Positions 1 to 6,900 of a DNA stretch of 6,970 nt are shown here, in pieces. This stretch comes from Pseudomonadota bacterium (lineage in GTDB: Bacteria > Pseudomonadota > Gammaproteobacteria > Steroidobacterales > Steroidobacteraceae). The notes below the pieces were generated by a model. The model was not told where the DNA came from and made no database searches. It was given only the letters and a program-made list of their open reading frames with translations. The DNA lies in assembly GCA_021820785.1 (NCBI GenBank), contig JAKADE010000143.1, forward strand, positions 1 to 6,970, in the 5' to 3' direction. Position 1 is the stretch's first letter. Each line of letters begins with the position of its first letter. The position numbers and the translations under genes were made by a program.

Positions 1-442
1 ATGAGATAAATGTATGAGGGGGCCGACAAAGAGAGCGAGTGTAAAAAAAATCGACGTGCGGTGCGACGGCGGAACCGCGATACGTTAATTCACGGTGTGG
101 ATAAGTCAAACGCAGTCGCAGTGTGCGTTGCGGCCATCGGCCTCATTCCCCGGAGTTCGGGTGGGTCCGTCACCAGGGCCGGTGACAGCTCGGCGGCCGT
201 CGGTCGTGCGCCGCGAGAGGCCGTCAGGTACGGCCAGCGTTCATCCTTCCACTCGCGCCGCAGCGGGTCCTGCGATTGATACGGCACGACCGGTGCGATC
301 GGTTGAGCGTGGGACGACGCCCGGATTGCGGGGACATCGTCATCCGCGACAACCGAGAGGGCATTCACGGCGATGCACCGGGGGCAGCCGTTCCGCGGGA
401 GGCGGTTGGGGCGGCGAGCGCAGTAGCCGTACCCCAGAACGA
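1..442. other. Gene-poor flank, no confident gene
   Basis: This stretch lies downstream of the PEP-CTERM gene and its hairpin. Several frames stay open on both strands, but they carry no recognisable domain or good ribosome binding site, and open frames are expected at this GC content. The first 90 bases are somewhat richer in A/T and include a run of eight A. The only frame with reasonable codon use is the minus-strand one listed separately at 90-368. I see no RNA gene, mobile element or repeat here. Confidence 0.5.
90..368 (-). CDS. Doubtful small hypothetical protein, about 92 aa
   Basis: A minus-strand frame runs from a possible GTG start at 368 to a TGA at 90-92. The central part, around PYQSQDPLRREWKDERWPYL, has tryptophan, tyrosine and a mixed charge pattern, and its third positions are mostly G or C, as in the real genes of the window. 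There is no clear Shine-Dalgarno sequence before the GTG, and the frame stays open upstream into the antisense of the PEP-CTERM gene, so the start is arbitrary. I recognise no family. It could be a small gene, the C-terminal remnant of a decayed one, or a chance frame in GC-rich DNA. The last is quite possible. Confidence 0.2.
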   Translation of the reverse strand: MNALSVVADDDVPAIRASSHAQPIAPVVPYQSQDPLRREWKDERWPYLTASRGARPTAAELSPALVTDPPELRGMRPMAATHTATAFDLSTP

Positions 443-466
443 GAACGACCCCTTGCGGGGTCGTTC
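443..466 (-). terminator. Hairpin terminator of the PEP-CTERM gene
   Basis: A perfect 10-bp inverted repeat (GAACGACCCC / GGGGTCGTTC) is separated by four bases. Read on the minus strand the loop is GCAA, a GNRA-type tetraloop that stabilises RNA hairpins, which fits transcription from that strand. The hairpin starts 45 bases past the stop codon of the PEP-CTERM gene. The bases after the stem on the minus strand (TCGTTCTGGGG) contain some T but no clean U-tract, so this could be a weak intrinsic terminator or a 3'-end stabilising hairpin. Confidence 0.65.
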
Positions 467-511
467 CGGGACGCGGGGGGAGGGGTCCACGCGTCAATCC
501 GCCTTCCTCGA

Positions 512-1276
512 TCAGCCGCGATGCGAACCTCGACGCCGGTTGATGAAGAGCGCGCAGCCGAGCAGGCCGGCCCCGAACATCGCCAGCGTGCCAGGCTCCG
601 GCGCCTGCACCAGTGAGGTGTCGGCGCTGTAGGACACGCCATTGGGGTTGGTCGAGAACGTATCGACGATCGTGAGCGAATACGGCCCTGTGGTCGCCGG
701 ACCGCCCATCATCGAGCCGCCGCCGCTCTTGGTGGTCAATGAGAGCGAACCGATCAGGTTGCTTGCGCCGCAATCGTTCGCGAGCGTGGCCGCGCCCGTG
801 TCATTGCAGAAGTAGCTGTTGCCGCCATTGAGGCTATCGACATAGGAAGTGGTGGTGGCCGTGCCGCCGCCATTGGCGTTACCGCTGAACTCCATTTCAA
901 AGCCGTTGCGACCGACCGGCGAGGTGAATCCGGTCGCGCTCACGGCGATCGTCAGCGGGTCTTGTGAGCATCCCGTGGTGGCCTGGCCGCTGCAGGTGAC
1001 CGCGTAACTGGCCAGATCCAAACCGACCGTCGAATTCAGAAACGGCGAATAGCTCGTGCCGCCGGTCTGTTTGCTGATGAACCAGCCATTGAGCGTCATG
1101 CCACCGTTGGTGCTGGAGGGCACGGCCACCGAGGAGGGGTTGCCGATGCCGATCAGCAACGGTGAGCTCAGCGTGCCGCTGGTGATGACCATCTCAATCG
1201 GGCCGGCGAGGGCCGTGCCGGCGGCCAAGGTGCCGGCGAGTGCTGCGATGAGTCCAAGTGTAGACAAGCGTTTCAT
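512..1276 (-). CDS. PEP-CTERM sorting domain protein
   Basis: This gene encodes an exported protein of 254 residues. Residues 1-24 form a signal peptide: MKR, a hydrophobic stretch, then TALA before the likely cleavage site ahead of G25. The mature part is rich in Ser, Thr, Gly and Asn, with two cysteine pairs (C95/C103 and C157/C169) that could form disulfides outside the cytoplasm. The C-terminus is a PEP-CTERM signal: PEP at 226-228, a hydrophobic segment at about 231-245 and the basic end NRRRG at 246-250. In this family an exosortase recognises and cleaves the tail during export in exopolysaccharide-producing bacteria. I chose ATG at 1276 rather than the in-frame TTG at 1282, because AGGAG lies 8 bases before the ATG but only 2 before the TTG. 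The specific role of the body is not recognisable; biofilm matrix or floc formation is a family-level inference. No exosortase gene is in the window. Confidence 0.92.
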   Translation of the reverse strand: MKRLSTLGLIAALAGTLAAGTALAGPIEMVITSGTLSSPLLIGIGNPSSVAVPSSTNGGMTLNGWFISKQTGGTSYSPFLNSTVGLDLASYAVTCSGQATTGCSQDPLTIAVSATGFTSPVGRNGFEMEFSGNANGGGTATTTSYVDSLNGGNSYFCNDTGAATLANDCGASNLIGSLSLTTKSGGGSMMGGPATTGPYSLTIVDTFSTNPNGVSYSADTSLVQAPEPGTLAMFGAGLLGCALFINRRRGSHRG

Positions 1277-1284
1277 GATCAAGA

Positions 1285-1289
1285 CTCCT
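1285..1289 (-). promoter_or_regulatory. Ribosome binding site AGGAG
   Basis: On the minus strand AGGAG lies 8 bases before the ATG at 1276. This optimal spacing decides the start of the PEP-CTERM gene in favour of MKRLSTLG over the alternative TTG start six bases upstream. Confidence 0.85.
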
Positions 1290-1319
1290 GGTACGGGGGG
1301 ATTCCTTCACCAGGATCAA

Positions 1320-1335
1320 TGCATACGTCATGCCA
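1320..1335 (-). promoter_or_regulatory. Sigma-54 (-24/-12) promoter of the PEP-CTERM gene
   Basis: On the minus strand the site reads TGGCATGACGTATGCA. Against the consensus TGGCACG-N4-TTGCA it keeps the invariant GG and GC with exactly 10 bases between them. It differs only at the C after TGGCA and at the first T of TTGCA. Transcription would begin near 1309, giving a leader of about 33 bases that holds the AGGAG site. A sigma-54 promoter needs an activator protein. In PEP-CTERM bacteria the PrsK/PrsR two-component pair is the known candidate, but neither gene is in this window. No convincing -35/-10 promoter was found for this gene. Confidence 0.8.
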
Positions 1336-1353
1336 AATAAAAAAACTCAATTA

Positions 1354-1366
1354 AATCAATAAGTTA
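1354..1366 (+). promoter_or_regulatory. Probable IHF binding site
   Basis: AATCAATAAGTTA on the plus strand matches every defined position of the IHF consensus WATCAANNNNTTR. It lies in an A/T-rich tract about 45-57 bases upstream of the predicted start of transcription, between the sigma-54 promoter and the presumed enhancer. This is where IHF bends DNA in many sigma-54 promoters. A/T-rich DNA raises the chance of a random match, but position and consensus agree. Confidence 0.6.
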
Positions 1367-1433
1367 AAAAAATGACGAACAAAAAAACAAAATATGGTAA
1401 AAAAAGTTGACATAATCTGGAACTTCAGCTCAG

Positions 1434-1448
1434 CGAGAATAAATCTCG
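1434..1448. promoter_or_regulatory. Possible activator (enhancer) dyad
   Basis: CGAGA-ATAAA-TCTCG is a perfect 5-bp inverted repeat with a 5-base spacer. It is centred about 130 bases upstream of the predicted sigma-54 start site, a typical distance for the binding site of a sigma-54 activator such as PrsR. The dyad is short and no second copy was seen, so the assignment rests mainly on position. Confidence 0.3.
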
Positions 1449-2527
1449 GTTCGTCGCATTGAAACGAACAGGGCGGTGAGCGACCCCGGCGGGTTAGATC
1501 ACCGCGCCGCGGGATGTCCGCCGGCCCAAGAGGATCAGACCCAACACGTGCATCGGTTCGCGCGGCTGTATAAAAAAGGTCCGTTATCAAAACGTATTGG
1601 TTCTCTAATTACAACAATGAAATCAATAGCTTGTGTCCCTGCGTGCGGGCGCTGATTTTGCACCTACTGGGGCCGCAAAAAACGGCAAATAGGCTGTCCG
1701 CATCAATACGTTTCTCGAACAGAGCCATAAAAAGATCAGTCAGGTTAAAAATCTCTACCGCCGGGCAGGCGGGTGCGCGAAGCGCGCGGAGCGGATCTGA
1801 AGACGCCGTTCGGTTCTTCCGAGTGCGGCACGTCCGACTGCTGGGAAGCGCGAATTGGAGGGAAGCGCCTGCGGGAGCGAGGCCGTGCGCAGAGCGGTGA
1901 GGAACAGCCAGCCCAGGGTGAAGGTGGGGTGCCAATCTTGGGGGTGTGGCGTATGGCTCCACCGTTCGCCCGATCTGCCGCGCAGCTGCGCCCGCCCTGG
2001 TGGGCGTCCCGCAATTCGAGAGCATCACCCCGCGCGCAGGAGCAAGGTCATCGGTCAGGTGGCCGTAGGGCCTTCTGAGCTTGTGCGCGGTACGTCTGTA
2101 CTGAGGTCGCACCCCCCCGTCCCTCTGACGCGCGCCTCAAGATCGACGGCGACGGGTGGCCTAGCCCCATCCTCATCCGCGCAACGGATGCCGAGGTGTT
2201 GGGGTCCTCAGGGTGCACGCGCCAGGGGTTCTCACCAGGGTCACGACCAGGATGCGCGTGCGTTGTGGCACTGCAGCACTCGCGCGCAGACCGCGGCGCT
2301 CAGCGAGCGTGCGATCCTTCGCGAGGGCGATGATCGACGGCGCGCTCATCCCTGCGGGTTGGGTGACGCCGCGGCGGTGGACTGCGTCTTGACGGCAGCG
2401 TACCATCCAACGCAAACAACAAGGGGCGCTCAAAACTGAGCCTGGCCGTGCACGAGCTGCGATTCAAGGGTATGTCCGAATCCAATGCCTGTCCGCCAGT
2501 CGGACGAAGACCGCCTCGCCGCTGCCC
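1449..2527. other. Intergenic stretch of about 1.1 kb without a convincing gene
   Basis: This stretch separates the two divergent units. The part from about 1560 to 1760 is less GC-rich with several A-runs, while about 1760-2400 is GC-rich and open in several frames on both strands. None of those frames shows a recognisable domain, a ribosome binding site or consistent codon use; their products are rich in Arg, Pro, Ser and Cys, as expected from noncoding GC-rich DNA. I see no tRNA, complete insertion sequence or CRISPR array. It could hold remnants of decayed genes, and it should contain the promoter of the SIR2/TIR operon, although no convincing -35/-10 pair could be picked out. Confidence 0.5.
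1590..1713. repeat. Distant 10-bp inverted repeat
   Basis: AAACGTATTG at 1590-1599 is matched exactly in inverted orientation by CAATACGTTT at 1704-1713, enclosing about 104 bases of A/T-richer DNA. The match breaks after 10 bp apart from one wobble pair and one further pair inward. It could be the ends of a small miniature element or a long RNA stem, but a single 10-bp match at this distance can arise by chance in a region of this size. Confidence 0.25.
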
Positions 2528-3910
2528 ATGACCTCCGCTGCAGTGCCCCTCTCGCCCAGAGCCGTGCTCGATGAGGACGCCTGGGAAGATCTGCTGAGCT
2601 TCATCGAGGACCGGCGGGTCATTCCGATCGTCGGTCCAGAGCTGCTCATGGTGCAGATCGAGGGACGGCCGCGGCTCCTTTATGATTGGGTTGCCGAGCG
2701 ACTCGCCCAGAAGCTCAACGTCGATGCACGCGAATTACCGCCGCACTACACGCTCAACGATGTGGTGTGTCTGTTCCTCGCCAATCGCGGGCGGCGTGAA
2801 GAAGCCTACGTGCGGCTGCGCGGGATCCTCAAGGATACCGAATTCGAGCCCCCGCCCGCGCTGCGCCAGCTGGCGGCGATCACCGACTTCGACCTGTTCG
2901 TCTCGACCACGTTCGATGGGCTGCTCGAGACGGCGATCAACTGCGAGCGTTTCGGCGGCGTGCCTTCGACGGACGTGATTGCGTACACCCCAAACCGCGT
3001 GAGCGATCTGCCCGCCGAGCGCGAGCGGCTCACCCGTCCGGTGGTGTATCAGCTGTTCGGCAAGCTCTCGGCCTCCCCGAGCTACGTGATCTCCGATGAG
3101 GACCTGCTCGAATACCTGTGTGCGCTGCAAAGCGAGCATCTCGCTCCCGAGCGGCTCTTTCACGAGCTTGAGCACAATCACCTGCTCATGATCGGCAGCA
3201 GCCTCAGCAACTGGGTGGCGCGGCTGTTTCTGCGCATGGCCAAGCGTCAGCGCCTCTCCGCACCGCGCGATGTGGGCGAGGTGCTCGCCGATGACCATAC
3301 GCTTGAGGATGAGCGGCTGGTGAGGTTCCTGCAGCAGGTGAGCCTGCACACCCGCATCTACGGGGGCGCCGAGCGCTTCGTGGCGGAGCTCGCCGCGCGC
3401 TGGCAGGCGCGCCGGGCGCCGGCGGCCACCGCCGGCGGCGGGCCGGCGCGCTTTCTGCTGCCGGCGCGCGAGATGCCCGATAACGCAGTGTTCATCAGCT
3501 ATGCCCGCGAGGACCTGCCGGCGGTGCAGCAGATCAAGGCCGGACTGGAGGCCGCCGGAGTCACCCCCTGGTTCGATCTGGATCGGCTGGAAGTCGGCGA
3601 TGATTTCGATCACAAGATCCAGCGCAACATCGCGCGCTGCTCGTACTTCATCCCGGTGATCTCGGCGAACACGCAGCGGCGCGTGGAGGCGTACTTCCGG
3701 CGCGAATGGAACTACGCGCTTGATCGGGCCCGCAACATGGCCGATGGGGCGCTGTTCATCCTGCCGGTGAGCCTGGATGCCACCTCGGCTGCCGAGGCCA
3801 TCGTGCCGGAGCGCTTCCGGGCACTGCACTTCACCTCGCTGCCCGGCGGGGCGGTGACCCCGGAGTTCGCCGCGCGCCTGGCGGAACTGACCCGGGCCCG
3901 TCCGGCATGA
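2528..3910 (+). CDS. SIR2-like/TIR fusion protein, probable conflict-system effector
   Basis: The protein has 460 residues and two domains. Residues about 18-290 are a SIR2-like fold: RVIPIVGPELL (30-40) sits where active members have GAGxS, STTFDGLLE (126-134) corresponds to TTNxDxLLE, YQLFGK (174-179) to the catalytic LHG, and LMIGSSLSNWVARLF (220-234) to the conserved IGxSLxD segment. The usual catalytic Asn and His are therefore Thr128 and Phe177, which suggests a non-catalytic or ligand-binding domain. After an Ala/Gly/Arg linker (293-310) a TIR domain begins at 318 with AVFISYARED, followed by WFDLDRLEVGDDF (348-360) and RREWNYAL. E393 fits the catalytic glutamate of NAD-cleaving TIR domains. 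The ATG at 2528 is the first ATG in the frame and lacks a good Shine-Dalgarno sequence. The gene overlaps the next by ATGA, so the STAND protein is the likely partner. NAD hydrolysis is inferred from the family. Confidence 0.88.
   Translation: MTSAAVPLSPRAVLDEDAWEDLLSFIEDRRVIPIVGPELLMVQIEGRPRLLYDWVAERLAQKLNVDARELPPHYTLNDVVCLFLANRGRREEAYVRLRGILKDTEFEPPPALRQLAAITDFDLFVSTTFDGLLETAINCERFGGVPSTDVIAYTPNRVSDLPAERERLTRPVVYQLFGKLSASPSYVISDEDLLEYLCALQSEHLAPERLFHELEHNHLLMIGSSLSNWVARLFLRMAKRQRLSAPRDVGEVLADDHTLEDERLVRFLQQVSLHTRIYGGAERFVAELAARWQARRAPAATAGGGPARFLLPAREMPDNAVFISYAREDLPAVQQIKAGLEAAGVTPWFDLDRLEVGDDFDHKIQRNIARCSYFIPVISANTQRRVEAYFRREWNYALDRARNMADGALFILPVSLDATSAAEAIVPERFRALHFTSLPGGAVTPEFAARLAELTRARPA
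3907..3910 (+). promoter_or_regulatory. ATGA stop-start overlap (translational coupling)
   Basis: The TGA of the SIR2/TIR gene and the ATG of the STAND gene share ATGA. No Shine-Dalgarno sequence is visible just upstream, so the second gene is probably translated by ribosomes finishing the first. This would tie the amounts of the two proteins together and supports a joint function. Confidence 0.75.
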
Positions 3911-6900
3911 GCGCAGCGTCGAACGAGCTCACCGCCGGCCCGACGACCGTCGATGCGCGCAACCCCTGGCCCGGACTGGTCGCCTTCACCGAGGAGACGC
4001 GCGCCTACTTCTTCGGCCGCGACGACGAAGTCGCCGAACTGGCGCGGCGCGTGCAGCGCCGGCGCCTCACGGTGCTGTTCGGCAAGTCGGGTTTGGGCAA
4101 GACCTCGATCCTGCGTGCCGCGCTCGCCCCGAAGCTGCGCGAGCACGGCTACTGCCCGGTGTACGTGCGCATCGACTACGGGCGCGACAGCCCTGAGCCG
4201 GCGGAGCAGATCAAGGAAGCGATCCGCCGCGCCGCGGATGTCTCGGGCCACTGGAGCCGCATCGGCGTCTCGGCGGCTGGGGAGTCGCTGTGGGAGTTCC
4301 TGCATCACCGCGACGATGTGCTGCGCGATGCGGCGGGCGCCGCGCTGATCCCGCTGCTGATCTTCGATCAGTTCGAGGAGCTGTTCACGCTGGCACAGAG
4401 CGATGAGTTTGGCCGTGCCCGGGCCGGGCGCTTCGTCGAGGAACTGGCCGATCTGGTCGAGAACCGTCCGCCGAAGGCCTTCGAGGCGCGGCTCGATGAG
4501 GATGACAGCGCGGCGGAGCGCTTCGACTTCGAGCGCACCGACTATCGGGTGCTGATCTCGCTGCGCGAGGACTACCTCGCGCCCCTGGAGAGCCTGAAGG
4601 CGGCGATGCCGAGTCTGGTGCAGAACCGGCTGCGGCTCGGGCCGATGCGTGGCGAGCAGGCGCTCGAGGCGGTGCTGCGCCCCGGGCAGGGTCTGGTCGA
4701 CCGCGACGTGGGGGTCGAGATCGTGCGCTTCGTGGCCGGCGGGGCGGTACTGGAGCATGCCGAGGTCGAGCCCTCACTGCTCAGCCTGATCTGCCGGGAA
4801 CTGAACGACACCCGGGTGGCGCAGGGGCGCGAGGCCATCTCGCTCGATCTGCTCGCCGGCTCGCGCGAGGGGATCCTGTCGAACTTCTACGAGCGCTCCC
4901 TCGCCGATCAGCCGCTCGCCGTGCGGCGCATCGTCGAGGACGAACTGCTCACCGAGTCGGGGTTTCGGGAAAACGTCGCCGAAGAGACGCTGCAGAAGCG
5001 TCTGCTCGCCGCCGGGGCGCCGCCCGCCGCACTCGCCCAGCTGGTCAACCGGCGGTTGCTGCGCATCGAGGAGCGGCTGGATGTGCGCCGCGTCGAGCTG
5101 ACGCACGACGTGTTATGCGGGGTGGTCAAGGCGAGCCGCGATCAGCGCCATGAGCGCGAGGCGCGCGAGGCGGCCGAGCAGCGGCTCGAGGAGCAGCGCC
5201 GCCGGGAACGCTCGGCGCGACGGGCGCTCAGGCGCGCGCGCGCCATCGCCGCCGGCTGCATTCTGCTCGCCGTGGTGGCGCTCGCGGCAGCGGCCTTTGC
5301 CTGGCGCGCCGAGCGGCAGGCCGAGCAGAGCCGACGGCTCGCCGAGCAGGCCCGCTCGCATGCCGAGCGGCTGCTCGGGTATCTGGCCGGGGATTTCGAT
5401 CGCGAGCTGCAGAGTTTCGGGCAGTTGAAGATCATCGCGGAGTTTACCGAGCGGCAGATCCAGTACTTCCATGATCTGCCCGCGCAGCTGCGCAGTCCCC
5501 AGACCGTGCGTTACGGTGCACTGGCCCTGATCGAGCACGCCAAGACCCTCTACTACCTGGGCCGATACCGTACCGGCACGCGCAATGTCCAGGAAGCGAT
5601 CGGATTGTTGCAGGCCCTGAACGCCGGCGCCGCCCGCTCCGCGGCGACCGAAGTGGCGCTCGGCAGAGCCTACACGGTGCGGTGCGCGATTCTCTTTGCG
5701 CAACAGCAGGACGGGTTCGCCGCCTGCCAGCGCGCCGTGGCGCTGCTGAAGCCCCTGGCCGAGCGGCCCGATGCCTCGCTCGGGGCGCGCCAGGCGTACG
5801 TCGAGACGCTGACCCGCATCGGGTGGGCCGACCAGACCTATGGGGTGGATTACGCCGGCGCGGTGCGCGCGACACGTGCGGCCATGCGGATCGCCGCGGC
5901 GCTCGGCGCCACGACGCTGAAGGATTTGAAGGTCAGTGCCGATTACGCCTTCGCCGGTGCCTGGCGGACCAATGCGCTGGTGAACCTGGATCGCAATGCC
6001 GAGGCGCTGCGGGTCGGGCGCAAGGTGCTCTCGGTGGCCGATGGGGTGCTGGCGCAACGTCCCTGGTACCGACTCACCTTGAGTGCCAAGGAAATCACCG
6101 ACGGCTGGCTGGTGGCTGCCGCCGAGGGCGAACTCGAGCCCCAGGCTGCGCAACGCTATGCGCTGCAGGAGCAGCAGACCGCCCGCGCGTTCCTGCAGCT
6201 CGATCCGGGGAATGTGGACATGTGGAACAACCTCGGGCTTGCCCTCACCGACGTGTGTGTGCCGCTCTGGGCGCAGGGTCGGCTCGAGCCGGCGCTCGGG
6301 TGGTGCGCTCAGGCGTTTGACGCCTGGGCCCGGGTCGCCAGGAGCCTCAACGGCGGGTTTGTGGTCCAGATCCGCTATCTGGCGACCCGCATGGGTGACT
6401 GGCAGGCGCGCGCCGGCCATCTGGATGCGGCGTTGCGCTCAGCGGTGAGCGCCCAGCGTCTCTTTCGCCTGATCGCGCGGCGCGCCCCGCCGAATCGCGG
6501 CGGGTGGTACCGCGTGCAACTCGATGCCCAGGCGGTGCAGGCCGAGCAACGGTACGAGCGCGCCGACTATACCGGGGCGAGCCAGATCGCCGCCGAAGCG
6601 ATCCGCACGCTGCAGGCGGCCCGCGGGTTGAAGGGGGCGGCGCAGCTGGCACAGGCGTATCTGCTGTACGAGTTCTCCAGAGTCGATGGGCGCGCCGAGT
6701 ATCAGCAGGGTCACTATGCGCAGGCCGAGCACGCCGAGCGCGAAGCGCTCGCCGAAGGCAAGATCGTCGCGCCGTTTGCGCCGTCTGTGCTGGCGTCCGA
6801 CCGCGACCGTGCCGCGGTGTCGACGTGGCTGGCACTTGCGCTGGCGCGTCAGGGCCAGCTCGCGCAGGCCGAGCAGGTGATCGCGCCCGTCGTGAGGTTC

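Noticed and set aside
1277..1282. TTG start six bases upstream for the PEP-CTERM gene
   Set aside because: AGGAG would lie only two bases before it, whereas the ATG at 1276 has the optimal 8-base spacing and gives a standard signal peptide.
1407..1412. TTGACA, a perfect -35 box on the plus strand
   Set aside because: No -10-like hexamer lies 16-18 bases downstream, and the nearest A/T-rich hexamer is about 25 bases away. It is also far from any plus-strand gene.
1458..1465. ATTGAAAC, the typical 3' end of many type I CRISPR repeats
   Set aside because: Only a single copy is present, with no second repeat or regular spacing around it.
2266..2271. TGGCAC, which could be the -24 half of a sigma-54 promoter for the SIR2/TIR operon
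   Set aside because: No GC is present at the required 10-base distance downstream, so the -12 half is missing.
2389..2417. TTGACG as a -35 box for the SIR2/TIR operon
   Set aside because: The sequence at the -10 position (GCAAAC) is a poor match, so a promoter call is not supported.
1855..2439. 194-codon plus-strand open frame in the intergenic region
   Set aside because: Its product is rich in Arg, Ser, Pro and Cys without a recognisable domain, it lacks a ribosome binding site, and competing frames on both strands are equally open.
2735..6420. Long open frames on the minus strand opposite the SIR2/TIR and STAND genes
   Set aside because: They are antisense to genes with clear domains and motifs. 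Their products are low-complexity and rich in Arg, Gly and His, as expected from shadow frames in GC-rich coding DNA.
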